DNA from: Rhizobiales bacterium Ga0077537
GTDB taxonomy: Bacteria; Pseudomonadota; Alphaproteobacteria; Rhizobiales; Hyphomicrobiaceae
Assembly: GCA_001464955.1 (NCBI GenBank)
Contig: LNEM01000026.1
Location: 1 to 63,957 of the forward strand
DNA: 63,957 nt
Direction: 5' to 3'
The position numbers and the translations under genes were made by a program. Shown here piece by piece: positions 43,823 through 53,663 of the stretch (the first letter of the stretch is position 1; the number at the start of each line of letters is the position of its first letter). Under the pieces are notes generated by a model that did no database searches, had not been told where the DNA came from, and saw only the letters and a list, made by a program, of their open reading frames with translations.

Positions 43823-44841
43823 GTACGGCCTCCCGAGCCAAAAACATCCTGCCAAGCCGGCAGGGCGCCCTGAAACGGCAGGGCGCGCGCCTCGTAAATA
43901 CCGCGGGCCACGGCGCGCGCAAGACAGTCCGCCGCGATTTGACCAATCTCGGTCAATTCTCCGGCGCCGCCAGAAAGTGCCCGGCGCTGGGTGGCGACTG
44001 CGAAGACCGTATCGCCGTCCATGGGCGCGTGCGCCGGCCTGAGCGCCCGGGCCAAGCCGTCATCCGCCATGATGGCGACGCGTTTGGCCTGGGCCTTGGT
44101 CAGGATGGCATCCGTCGCCACGATGGCGATGGTCGTCGACGGTGGGCCGCCACCTTTCATGGTCAGGTCGAGGGCGTCCTGCGGCCACGGCGCCGGCAGC
44201 CCGAGCCCGCCGAATTCGCCGTCCCGCTCGTAGGGGGCTGCCCAGAAATGTGGTCCCCGCCCGACGACGCCCGAGCCGACGGCATTCACGATCGCGAGTG
44301 CTCCCACGGTGATACCGTTCTGCGTCACGGCACTCGCGGAGCCGACGCCGCCCTTCAGGTTCGCGGTCGTGGCGCCGTAACCGCCGCCGGCCGTGCCAAG
44401 GGCGAAGCCTCCAGCAGTCGCGGCCTCGGACGCGGCCCGGCCAAGCCGTCCGTAGGGGGCTTCCACGCCCCAGTTCTTGTCCCCGCCGTTCAAGAGATCG
44501 AAGACGATGGCCTGAGGAACGATCGGGACCACGGCAGAGCCCACGGCGATGCCGATGCCGCGCTCGCGCAGGACCGCCATGACGCCGCCGGCCGCATCGA
44601 GTCCGAACGCCGATCCACCCGAGAGAACGACGGCATCGACGGCTTCGACCGTCATCTCCGGCTCGAGCAAGGCCGTATCCCGATGCCCCGGAGCGCCGCC
44701 CCGGGTCGAGACGCCGGCCACGTTCGGGCGATCGAACAGCACGCAGGTCACGCCTGACGCGAGCGCGGCATCGTGCGCGTGACCGACCGCGACGCCCGCC
44801 ACGTCCGTGATCAGGTTGAGGATGTCCTTCGCCTGCCTCAT
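43819..44841 (-). CDS. P1 family (DmpA/NylC-type) aminopeptidase-amidase
   Basis: 340-residue N-terminal-nucleophile hydrolase. Family features are ITDVAGVAVGHAHD at the start, GGSAFGLDAAGGVM (75-88), GTAGGGYGATTANLKGG, and STTIAIVATDAILTKAQA near 235-252. In NylC-like members the chain self-cleaves before a Thr in the TTI segment, so Thr236 is the predicted nucleophile, here preceded by Ser rather than the Asn of NylC. Possible activities: beta-peptide or oligoamide hydrolysis. ATG 44841 is chosen; a TTG at 44850 is also possible. Confidence 0.87.
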   Translation of the reverse strand: MRQAKDILNLITDVAGVAVGHAHDAALASGVTCVLFDRPNVAGVSTRGGAPGHRDTALLEPEMTVEAVDAVVLSGGSAFGLDAAGGVMAVLRERGIGIAVGSAVVPIVPQAIVFDLLNGGDKNWGVEAPYGRLGRAASEAATAGGFALGTAGGGYGATTANLKGGVGSASAVTQNGITVGALAIVNAVGSGVVGRGPHFWAAPYERDGEFGGLGLPAPWPQDALDLTMKGGGPPSTTIAIVATDAILTKAQAKRVAIMADDGLARALRPAHAPMDGDTVFAVATQRRALSGGAGELTEIGQIAADCLARAVARGIYEARALPFQGALPAWQDVFGSGGRT

Positions 44842-44898
44842 TTTCCACAAGCCACTTGTCTATGCCTCGCCGGTGACGGCATTATCGGTCATCCTATG

Positions 44899-44930
44899 TG
44901 ACAGCCAAGTTCGTTTTGACAGCTGAGATA
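44899..44930. repeat. TGACAGC direct repeat and shared ACAGCTGAGATA motif
   Basis: TGACAGC occurs at 44899-44905 and 44917-44923, 18 bases apart, in the gap upstream of the P1 peptidase. The second copy runs into ACAGCTGAGATA (44919-44930), which recurs exactly at 56093-56104 upstream of leuC. Possible regulator site or remnant of an insertion-sequence end. Confidence 0.5.
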
Positions 44931-45030
44931 CTGGATTGGCGGCGGGAGAGATCAGAGATCTGCTCCCTGATTCCCCGGAGCGCGGGTGAAGGATCGAAGA
45001 CACGTCGGAGTCGAGTGAGAGGAGGCCACG

Positions 45031-45264
45031 ATGCATCGCTCATCGCAGGACACTGCAGCTCAACGGAAAGCGTCCGACAGGAAGGTCAGCGATCTCATTG
45101 CCAGCCACGCCGCGGGCGAGGACCCGCGGCGCACCATGGCTCGGCTCAACGCCACCATCATCGACTGCCAGCGGGCCGGCCTCGACATGCCGCGAGGGTT
45201 CGTCGACCTGTCGCGACGGCTGTCGGCGGCTTGCGTGGCGCGCGACAGGCGTCGGCCTCACTGA
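45031..45264 (+). CDS. small hypothetical protein
   Basis: 77-residue basic, helical protein (MHRSSQDTAAQRKASDRKVS; RRTMARLNATIIDCQRAGLD) with an excellent ribosome binding site (GAGGAGG, 5 bases before ATG). No domain recognised. It is divergent from the P1 peptidase gene and 206 bases ahead of the MaoC gene. Confidence 0.55.
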   Translation: MHRSSQDTAAQRKASDRKVSDLIASHAAGEDPRRTMARLNATIIDCQRAGLDMPRGFVDLSRRLSAACVARDRRRPH

Positions 45265-45470
45265 CGGGCGCTCCGGGTACCCGCATGCTCTGTCTACCGG
45301 GCTGACCGGGCCGGGAGCGGTCCTGCGTCGACCGCGGTCGCCCGTGAGGTGCCGTGCGCGCAGCCGGCCGCCGTCAACTGATGCTTGCGCTTCCCGGTCG
45401 GCAATCCGATCATGCCGACCAAGCCCACCGAAGTGGGCACGGGACGAAGCGAGCAACGGAGACGAACACT

Positions 45471-45929
45471 ATGGCAGGGCTCTATTTCGAGGAGTTCGAG
45501 ATCGGCAAGGTCTACGAGCATGCGATCACGCGGACCGTCACCGAAATGGACAACGTGCTGTTCACGGCTCTTACCCACAATCCCCAGCCGCTGCATCTCG
45601 ATGCCCACTTCGCCGCGAAAACCGAATGGGGTCGGCCGCTCGTCAACTCGCTGTTCACGCTGGGGCTGATGATCGGCGTGTCCGTCGGTGACACCACGCT
45701 CGGCACGACGATCGGCAATCTCGGGATGACGGACGTGAAGTTTCCCAATCCGGTCTTTCACGGAGACACGATCCGGTCGACGACCGAGGTCGCCGCCAAG
45801 CGGGAAAGCAAGTCGCGGCCGGACGCGGGCGTCGTCGACTTCATCCATCGCGCCTACAATCAGGACGGAAAGCTGGTCGCGGAATGCCGGCGGCAGGCGT
45901 TCATGCGCAAGAAGCCGGCCAAGGCCTGA
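45471..45929 (+). CDS. MaoC family dehydratase
   Basis: 152-residue hot-dog protein of the (R)-specific enoyl-CoA hydratase type. [20 protein letters not shown] and the catalytic segment [20 protein letters not shown] (Asp/His of the hydratase 2 motif appear as Asn47 and His52 in this variant) are followed by FGRPLVNS-like [15 protein letters not shown]. It is followed by a CoA ester lyase and an SDR on the same strand. Together they suggest catabolism of a dicarboxylic or branched acyl-CoA. Itaconyl-CoA or mesaconyl-type hydration is one option. Confidence 0.85.
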   Translation: MAGLYFEEFEIGKVYEHAITRTVTEMDNVLFTALTHNPQPLHLDAHFAAKTEWGRPLVNSLFTLGLMIGVSVGDTTLGTTIGNLGMTDVKFPNPVFHGDTIRSTTEVAAKRESKSRPDAGVVDFIHRAYNQDGKLVAECRRQAFMRKKPAKA

Positions 45930-46022
45930 CACCTCGGCCCGCGCGATCCCACGCTCCATTCGCCGGCGCGACCGCCTCCAGCGCGAGAGGCGTGCGCTGC
46001 GCCCCACACAGGACTTTCGCCC

Positions 46023-46904
46023 ATGCGCTCCATGCTTTTCGTTCCCGCCGACAGTGAGCGCAAGATGGTGCGCTCGCTCGAGTCACCGGCCGACGCGCTC
46101 ATTCTCGATCTCGAGGATTCGGTCGCGGCCGAGCGCCGCCCGGTCGCCCGCCAGATGACCGCGGCATTCATCGCCGACGCAAAGCAGAAGGGTGCCAAGG
46201 CGCAGCTCTGGGTGCGCATCAATCCACTCGACGGCGGCGACTGGGAGGCCGACCTCGCGGGCGTCATGGCGTCCGGGCCGGCCGGCATCATCCTGCCGAA
46301 GCCATCGTCGGGGCAGGACGTGCACAAGCTCTCCATCGCCCTCGGGCATGCCGAAAGCCGGCACGGGCTCGCCGCTGGCTCGACCCGCATCCTGCCCATC
46401 GTGACGGAGGTGCCGATCTCGGTGCTGCAGCTTTCGACGTACGTCGGTTCGTCGGCGCGCCTCGCCGCCATGAGCTGGGGCGCGGAGGATCTGGGCGCCG
46501 TCATCGGCTCGCTCGCCAACCGTGACGAGCAGGGCGGCTTTACCTCGCCGTATCGTCTCGTGCGCGATCTGTGCCTCATCACGGCGTCCGCGGCCGGAAC
46601 GGAACCGATGGACACGGTCTACGTCGACTTCCGTGATGCCAAGGGCCTCGAGGCGGAGACGCGCGTCGCCAAACGTGACGGGTTCACGGGCAAGATGGCG
46701 ATCCACCCCGATCAGGTGGCGGTGATCAACGCGGTCTTCACGCCGTCCGCCGACGAGATCGCACATGCGCAGAAGATCGTCGCCGCCTTCGCGGCGGCGC
46801 CGGGGGCGGGCGTCGCCAGCCTCGACGGCAAGATGATCGACAAGCCGCATCTGAAGCTCGCCGAGCGCGTCCTGGCGCGCGCCGCGAGCGCTGGAGGGCG
46901 CTGA
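46023..46904 (+). CDS. CoA ester lyase (HpcH/HpaI, CitE-like)
   Basis: 293-residue TIM-barrel lyase. MRSMLFVPADSERKM, ILDLEDSVAAE (Mg and acyl-CoA ligands), WVRINPLDGG and MSWGAEDLGA are the citrate-lyase-beta-like signatures, with a C-terminal GFTGKMAIHPDQV. Members cleave malyl-CoA, beta-methylmalyl-CoA or citramalyl-CoA. With MaoC upstream it matches the hydratase-lyase order of itaconate or mesaconate routes, but no CoA-transferase is present. Confidence 0.9.
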   Translation: MRSMLFVPADSERKMVRSLESPADALILDLEDSVAAERRPVARQMTAAFIADAKQKGAKAQLWVRINPLDGGDWEADLAGVMASGPAGIILPKPSSGQDVHKLSIALGHAESRHGLAAGSTRILPIVTEVPISVLQLSTYVGSSARLAAMSWGAEDLGAVIGSLANRDEQGGFTSPYRLVRDLCLITASAAGTEPMDTVYVDFRDAKGLEAETRVAKRDGFTGKMAIHPDQVAVINAVFTPSADEIAHAQKIVAAFAAAPGAGVASLDGKMIDKPHLKLAERVLARAASAGGR

Positions 46905-46979
46905 GCGCCAAGGCGAGATTTGACCCGTTTGCGGGGCAGGTGCGAGCCTGCATCGCAGACATCAATCGAGGAGGAAAAA

Positions 46980-47894
46980 ATGGGTTGCATGGACGGTAAG
47001 GTACTGGTCGTCACCGGGGCGGGCCGCGGCATCGGCCGGGAGATGGCGCTCCTCGGCGCCAAGGAAGGCGCCAAGGTCGTCGTCAACGATCTCGGCGGCT
47101 CCGTCGACGGCGAGGGTGGCGCCAGCCAGCAGCCGGCCGAAGAGGTGGTGGAGACCATTCGCAAGGCCGGCGGCCAGGCGATCGCCAACTTCAACTCCGT
47201 CGCCGATCCGACCAGCGCGCAGGCCATCGTTCAATCGGCCATCGACAACTTCGGCCGCATCGATGCGGTGATCAACAACGCCGGTATCCTGAGGGACCGC
47301 ATCTTCCATCGCATGTCGATCGAGGACTGGAAGCAGGTCATCGACGTGCATCTCAACGGCGCGTTCTACGTCTCGCGGGCCGCAGCGAACTACTTCAAGG
47401 AGCAGGAATCGGGCGCGTTCGTCCACTTCACGTCGACGTCGGGCCTGATCGGCAACTTCGGACAGGCCAACTACGCGGCGGCCAAGCTCGGCATCGTCGG
47501 GCTCTCGAAAGGCATCGCCCTCGATATGGCCCGGTTCAATGTGCGCTCGAACTGCGTGTCGCCGTTCGCCTGGAGCCGGATGATCGGCACCATCCCGACG
47601 GAAACGCCGGAGCAGCAGGCGCGCGTCGAGAAGATCAAGCGCATGACGCCGGACAAGATCGCGCCACTCGCCATCTTCCTCGTGTCGGACCTGGCGAAGG
47701 GGGTGAGCGGGCAGATCATGGCAGCCCGCATGCACGAGCTGTTCCTGTTCAGCCAGAACCGCCCGATCCGCTCCGTGCACTCGGAGAGCGGGTGGACACC
47801 GGCCAAGATTGCCGAAATCGCGCTGCCGGCGATGAAGGCGTCGTTCACGCCGAACGATCGCTCGGCGGACGTGTTCTCGTGGGACCCCACCTGA
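46980..47894 (+). CDS. SDR family, MFE-2-type 3-hydroxyacyl-CoA dehydrogenase-like
   Basis: 304-residue dehydrogenase. VVTGAGRGIGREMALL is the cofactor loop; VVVNDLGGSVDGEG plus AEEVVETIRKAGGQAIAN closely follows the dehydrogenase domain of peroxisomal multifunctional enzyme type 2. NNAGILRD and the Ser-Tyr-Lys set (STSGLIGNFGQANYAAAK) are present. The C-terminal 60 residues extend beyond a classical SDR. GAGGAGGAAAAA precedes ATG 46980. It likely oxidises a (3R)-hydroxyacyl-CoA, compatible with the nearby MaoC hydratase. Confidence 0.88.
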   Translation: MGCMDGKVLVVTGAGRGIGREMALLGAKEGAKVVVNDLGGSVDGEGGASQQPAEEVVETIRKAGGQAIANFNSVADPTSAQAIVQSAIDNFGRIDAVINNAGILRDRIFHRMSIEDWKQVIDVHLNGAFYVSRAAANYFKEQESGAFVHFTSTSGLIGNFGQANYAAAKLGIVGLSKGIALDMARFNVRSNCVSPFAWSRMIGTIPTETPEQQARVEKIKRMTPDKIAPLAIFLVSDLAKGVSGQIMAARMHELFLFSQNRPIRSVHSESGWTPAKIAEIALPAMKASFTPNDRSADVFSWDPT

Positions 47895-47903
47895 GGCGAC
47901 GCG

Positions 47904-47932
47904 GGCCGGGTGGGCAACAAACCCGCCCGGCC
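47904..47932. terminator. hairpin between convergent SDR and glutamine amidotransferase genes
   Basis: An 11-bp stem with one G-T pair (47904-47914 with 47922-47932) and loop CAACAAA. No T-run on either side, so termination is plausible but unproven. Confidence 0.5.
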
Positions 47933-47953
47933 ACCTCGTCACGTCCTCTCAGC

Positions 47954-48730
47954 TCAGGACGAGCGCGCGGCCTTGTAGTCGGCGACGGCCTTGCCGAAGG
48001 CGCCGAAGAGAACGCGATTCACCGGATTCGACTGCGGATCGTATTCCGCGTGCCACTGGACACCCAGCGCGAAGCCGGCCGCGTCGGCGATGCTGATGGC
48101 CTCGATCGTACCGTCGTCCGCGATCCCCTCGACCACGACACGGGCGCCGGGCTCGAGAATGCCCTGGCCGTGCAGCGAATTCACGCGAATGCAGTCGCGC
48201 CCGAGCAGACGAGCGAAAACGCCGCCGCGCGTCAGGTGGACGTCGTGGCGATCGGCGAAAATCACTTCGGGATCGGGATGGATCTCGCCGGTGGCCAAGC
48301 GCGGCATGCGGTGATTCATGCGTCCCGGCAAATCCCGGATCTCGGGATGCAGTGAACTGCCGAAGGCTACACCCATCTCCTGCAGGCCACGACAGACGCC
48401 GAAGACCGGCACGCCGCGGGCAACGCAGGCGTCGATCAGATCGAGGGCAACGGAATCGCGGCGCTGATCATAGGGCTCATGGCGAGAATCGGGTTCGCAA
48501 CCGAATCGGGTCGGATGGACATTGGCGCGCGCGCCGGTCAACAAGACACCGTCGATGGTGTCGAGCAACGCCCCGATGTCGGTGATTTCCGGTGCGCCAG
48601 CGAACATCAAGGGCAGGGCACCGCAGATCTCGGCGATGGCACGCAGATTGCGCTCGCCGGTCATCTGAACTTCAAACCGGTTCTCGACACGATGGGCATT
48701 GCCGATCACGCCGACGACAGGTTTGGACAT
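47954..48730 (-). CDS. gamma-glutamyl-GABA hydrolase family protein (PuuD-like)
   Basis: 258-residue class I glutamine-amidotransferase-like hydrolase. The nucleophile Cys113 lies in FGVCRGLQEM, and the His/Glu pair in QWHAEYD. GVLLTGARANVHPTRFG is the glycine/His motif typical of the PuuD branch, which hydrolyses gamma-glutamyl-GABA in putrescine use. It lies upstream of no other polyamine gene but is 200 bases from the glnA stop, so a nitrogen role is plausible. Confidence 0.87.
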   Translation of the reverse strand: MSKPVVGVIGNAHRVENRFEVQMTGERNLRAIAEICGALPLMFAGAPEITDIGALLDTIDGVLLTGARANVHPTRFGCEPDSRHEPYDQRRDSVALDLIDACVARGVPVFGVCRGLQEMGVAFGSSLHPEIRDLPGRMNHRMPRLATGEIHPDPEVIFADRHDVHLTRGGVFARLLGRDCIRVNSLHGQGILEPGARVVVEGIADDGTIEAISIADAAGFALGVQWHAEYDPQSNPVNRVLFGAFGKAVADYKAARSS

Positions 48731-48842
48731 GCTTCGAAACTCCCGCAGCGGCCGAATCCATTACGCCGGTGAACCGAGCCTAGTGCCAGATCCGCCGGCC
48801 GACGGCACACTTCGATCACGATAGTCCGGGTTCGTCCACAAG

Positions 48843-48873
48843 CGAAAGGGCGGTCCCAGCCAAGGACCGCCCT
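48843..48873 (-). terminator. terminator downstream of glnA
   Basis: A perfect 10-bp stem (48847-48856 with 48864-48873, 7-base loop). On the minus strand it is followed by TTTCGCTT, a weak T-run, 58 bases after the glnA stop. Confidence 0.7.
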
Positions 48874-48930
48874 GCCGTGCCTTGCACCCGGACAGGCGCT
48901 GGATGTCTGCCCGGCATCCAGCGCGTGCCC

Positions 48931-50352
<1,422 letters not shown>

Positions 50353-50451
50353 TGCTGCTCCCTTCCTCGAAACTGGATGACTGGTTCGCGTCATGAGACG
50401 CGGACGTGCATGAACCGCCGACCGCAATGGCCGGCGGGCAAAACCTCTCGA

Positions 50452-50802
<351 letters not shown>

Positions 50803-50849
50803 CTATGCGCTTTCCCGGACAGAGAACCGCCCAGGGTTGACGGCCAATT

Positions 50850-50865
50850 AGCACGGCGTGTGCCA
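50850..50865 (-). promoter_or_regulatory. sigma-54 (RpoN) promoter of glnB-glnA
   Basis: On the minus strand the 16 bases read TGGCACACGCCGTGCT, matching the TGGCACG-N4-TTGCT consensus in the -24 GG and -12 GC with correct spacing. Transcription would start near 50839, about 50 bases before the glnB ATG. A CTGTTG-N6-CAACAG inverted repeat at 50886-50903 lies about 45-65 bases upstream of that start and might bind an activator. No clear NtrC box was found. Confidence 0.7.
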
Positions 50866-51067
50866 GACGGTAAACGAGTTCCAAACTGTTGGCCTATCAA
50901 CAGCCTAGCCGTCACCGCCTAGATATACGGCAGCAATCGCCCTCGTTTCCTGCTTATTTTTTTGGCATCACGCCTGTTTTTCGGACCGCAACGCCAGTCG
51001 AGACCGAAGTGGTCGCCCCGACTGCCTAGACGCTATGCTGACTGCAAACCCAGCCCAGGATCACACC

Positions 51068-51466
51068 ATGAAAGTCGTCGGCCTCGACCATCTCGTGCTC
51101 ACGGTCGCCTCCATTCCGGCTACGGTCGCGTTCTATGAGCGTGTCCTCGGCATGCAGGCCGAGACGTTCGGCGCCGGGCGCACCGCACTCCGGTTCGGCC
51201 CCCACAAGATCAACCTGCATCAGGCCGACAACACCTTCGATCCGAAGGCCGCGCATCCCACGTGCGGCTCGGGCGATCTCTGCTTTCTCGTGGATACGCT
51301 CGAGGGCATCGAGCCGCATCTGGCGGCCTGCGGCGTGGCGGTGCTCGTCGCGCGATCGACGAGGACAGGGGCACGCGGGCCGATCACGTCGGTCTATGTG
51401 CGGGATCCGGACCAGAACCTCATCGAGTTGTCGGTGTATCAGGACGGGACGCTGCCAGCGGCCTAG
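51068..51466 (+). CDS. VOC (glyoxalase/bleomycin-resistance) family protein
   Basis: 132-residue vicinal-oxygen-chelate protein. LDHLVLTVASIPATVAFYER begins the first beta-alpha-beta-beta-beta unit; the second contains GDLCFLVDTLEG and the final YVRDPDQNLIELSVY with a metal-ligand Glu. A glutathione- or thiol-dependent dismutase or dioxygenase role is possible; function unassigned. It is divergent from glnB. Confidence 0.87.
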   Translation: MKVVGLDHLVLTVASIPATVAFYERVLGMQAETFGAGRTALRFGPHKINLHQADNTFDPKAAHPTCGSGDLCFLVDTLEGIEPHLAACGVAVLVARSTRTGARGPITSVYVRDPDQNLIELSVYQDGTLPAA

Positions 51467-51566
51467 GTTAGGGACTGAGGTCGCGCGAGCCGCGCGAGCG
51501 GGCCAGCCCCGCACCCCGTCGGCGGGACACCCGCTGGACCACCCGTTTTTGTCGGGATGATCTGAG

Positions 51567-53063
51567 ATGGCGACCAGGCTCGAACTGCTGACCACCGAGG
51601 AGATGGCGCGGGCCGATCAGCTCGCCGTCGAGCTTGGTGTGCCGTCACTCATGCTGATGGAGAACGCGGGCCGGGCCGTCGCGGCCGAGGCGATAAAGAT
51701 GGTGTCGCCCGGCGCGCGGATCGCGGTCCTGTGCGGCCCGGGAAACAACGGCGGCGACGGCTTCGTCGCCGCGCGGGTTTTGAGGGAAGCAGGGTACGCC
51801 GTCAGCATCGCGCCGCTGGCCGAACCGGACAAGCTGCGTGGCGACGCGGCCGTCATGGCGGCGAAGGCCGATCATCTCGATCGCGTCGACATCTGGACGC
51901 TGAACCTCAGCGGCTGCGACCTCGTCATCGACGCCCTGTTCGGCGCCGGCCTGTCGCGGCCGATGGCGCCCGAGATCGGCGACAAGATCTTCGGACGCCT
52001 CTTTGGGGGGCCCCCGATCCTCGCTGTCGATGTGCCAAGTGGTCTCGACGGCACAACGGGGCAATCGACCGGTTTCGTGCTTTCTGCGACGCGCACCGTC
52101 ACATTTTTCAGGTTGAAACCCGGTCATCTTCTGATGCCGGGGCGCGCACTTTGCGGCCGGATGGTGTTGGCGGACATCGGTATGCCGGACGGCGTGCTCG
52201 CTCACATTCCGGGGCCGCTGCCGCACGCCAACGCGCCAGCGACCTGGCTCCCAGCGTTTCCACGGCTCGCGATGGACGGCCACAAGTATTCCCGCGGGCA
52301 TGCCGTCGTCGTCTCCGGCGGCATCGAGATGAGCGGCGCCGCCCGGCTCTGTGCGCGGGGTGCGTTGCGCGTCGGGGCGGGGCTCGTCACCGTCGCGACA
52401 CCTCCGGACGCGCTCCTTGCACATGCCGCGCAGCTCAACGCGACGCTGCTCAAGGCCGCCTCTACGCCGGGCGAGTTGCGGCAACTTCTTGCAGATTCGC
52501 GCTTTACGGCGGTGGCCGTCGGCCCAGGGCTAGGTCGCGCGGCAGACGTCATGGAGCGCGTGCTTGCGGTGCTCGACTGCCATGCCGCAACCGTGCTCGA
52601 CGCCGACGCGCTGACGGTTGCGGCCGATAACCCCGCCAGGTTGTTCGAGGCGATCCAGGCGAGGCCGGAGCGCCCCGTCGTGCTGACGCCGCACGATGGG
52701 GAATTCAAGCGGCTGTTTCCCGATCTCTCCGGCTCGAAACTCGAGAGGGCGCGCCAAGCCGCGAGCCGCTCGGGCGCGGTGGTCGTCCTGAAAGGGCCTG
52801 ACACGGTGATCGCGGCTCCCGACGGCCGCGCGTCGATCAACGACAATGCGCCACCGACGCTCGCGACGGCGGGATCAGGCGATGTGCTCGCGGGGTTCAT
52901 CACGGGGCTACTGGCGCAACGCATGCCGGCCTACGAGGCGGCTTGCGCGGCCGTCTGGGTGCATGGCGCCGCGGCCGAACGATTCGGCCGCGGTCTCATC
53001 GCCGAGGATCTGCCCGAGACGCTGCCGGGCGTGCTCACGGAGCTGCTCGGCGGACTTCGATGA
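51567..53063 (+). CDS. nnr: bifunctional NAD(P)H-hydrate epimerase/ADP-dependent dehydratase
   Basis: 498-residue repair enzyme. The N-terminal YjeF_N epimerase domain (about 1-220) has MENAGRA and the GPGNNGGDGFVAAR loop at 57-70. The C-terminal ribokinase-like dehydratase domain has VTLTPHDGEFKRLF-type residues (here VLTPHDGEF) and TAGSGDVLAGFI. It restores damaged NADHX/NADPHX to NAD(P)H. Fusion of both domains is normal in bacteria. It stands between the VOC gene and a convergent cytochrome b561 gene. Confidence 0.95.
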   Translation: MATRLELLTTEEMARADQLAVELGVPSLMLMENAGRAVAAEAIKMVSPGARIAVLCGPGNNGGDGFVAARVLREAGYAVSIAPLAEPDKLRGDAAVMAAKADHLDRVDIWTLNLSGCDLVIDALFGAGLSRPMAPEIGDKIFGRLFGGPPILAVDVPSGLDGTTGQSTGFVLSATRTVTFFRLKPGHLLMPGRALCGRMVLADIGMPDGVLAHIPGPLPHANAPATWLPAFPRLAMDGHKYSRGHAVVVSGGIEMSGAARLCARGALRVGAGLVTVATPPDALLAHAAQLNATLLKAASTPGELRQLLADSRFTAVAVGPGLGRAADVMERVLAVLDCHAATVLDADALTVAADNPARLFEAIQARPERPVVLTPHDGEFKRLFPDLSGSKLERARQAASRSGAVVVLKGPDTVIAAPDGRASINDNAPPTLATAGSGDVLAGFITGLLAQRMPAYEAACAAVWVHGAAAERFGRGLIAEDLPETLPGVLTELLGGLR

Positions 53064-53072
53064 CGGGCCGGC

Positions 53073-53660
53073 TCAGCCACGCTTCTTCAGGCCCGGCAGC
53101 ATGCGCCGCAGGACGCCGTCACCACGGATGGCATGGTGATAGTAGGCGGCGCCGACGTGCGCGGCGATGGCCGCCAGCATCAGCATCGCGCCCCAGAAGT
53201 GCAACATGAAGACGAACTCGGCCGCCTTCTGGTCCTGGGCTGCGATTGCCGGCAACTGCAGCCCGCCGAACGTGCCCAGCGCCCCGTAGAGCGAGATGCC
53301 GTACCAGCCGAGCAGCGGCACAGCGAGAAGCAGGCCGTAGAGCCCCCAGTGCGTCATGTGGGAGGCCGCCTTCTGCCACCACTCGAGCGTCGGCTCGTCG
53401 GGTGGCGCGCCCTTCGTGAAACGATAGGCGAGGCGGGCCACGATGATCCACAGCAGGATGAAGCCCGCGAGCTTGTGACCGCTATAAAGCGTGTTGGTGA
53501 AGGCGTCGAAGTTGGTCGCCTTGCCGCGCTCCACCATGTAGAGGCCGACGGGAATGAGGATGGCGACGAAGGCCACCGTCAGCCAGTGGAAGGCTCGCGC
53601 TACACCCGAGTATACGAGATCAGACTCGGTCGTCGTGTCCGGCCGCTTCCTGCCTTCCAT
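53073..53660 (-). CDS. cytochrome b561-type membrane protein
   Basis: 195-residue four-helix cytochrome b. Membrane segments are near 22-42, 65-82, 98-122 and 147-172. Heme-ligating His are likely in RAFHWLT, YSGHKLAG and in the last helices (FMLHFWG, AAHVGAAYYHH). The family transfers electrons from quinol to periplasmic acceptors such as oxygen or superoxide. It lies 3 bases downstream of the RibD-like gene stop and may be cotranscribed. Confidence 0.88.
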   Translation of the reverse strand: MEGRKRPDTTTESDLVYSGVARAFHWLTVAFVAILIPVGLYMVERGKATNFDAFTNTLYSGHKLAGFILLWIIVARLAYRFTKGAPPDEPTLEWWQKAASHMTHWGLYGLLLAVPLLGWYGISLYGALGTFGGLQLPAIAAQDQKAAEFVFMLHFWGAMLMLAAIAAHVGAAYYHHAIRGDGVLRRMLPGLKKRG

Positions 53661-53663
53661 GAA

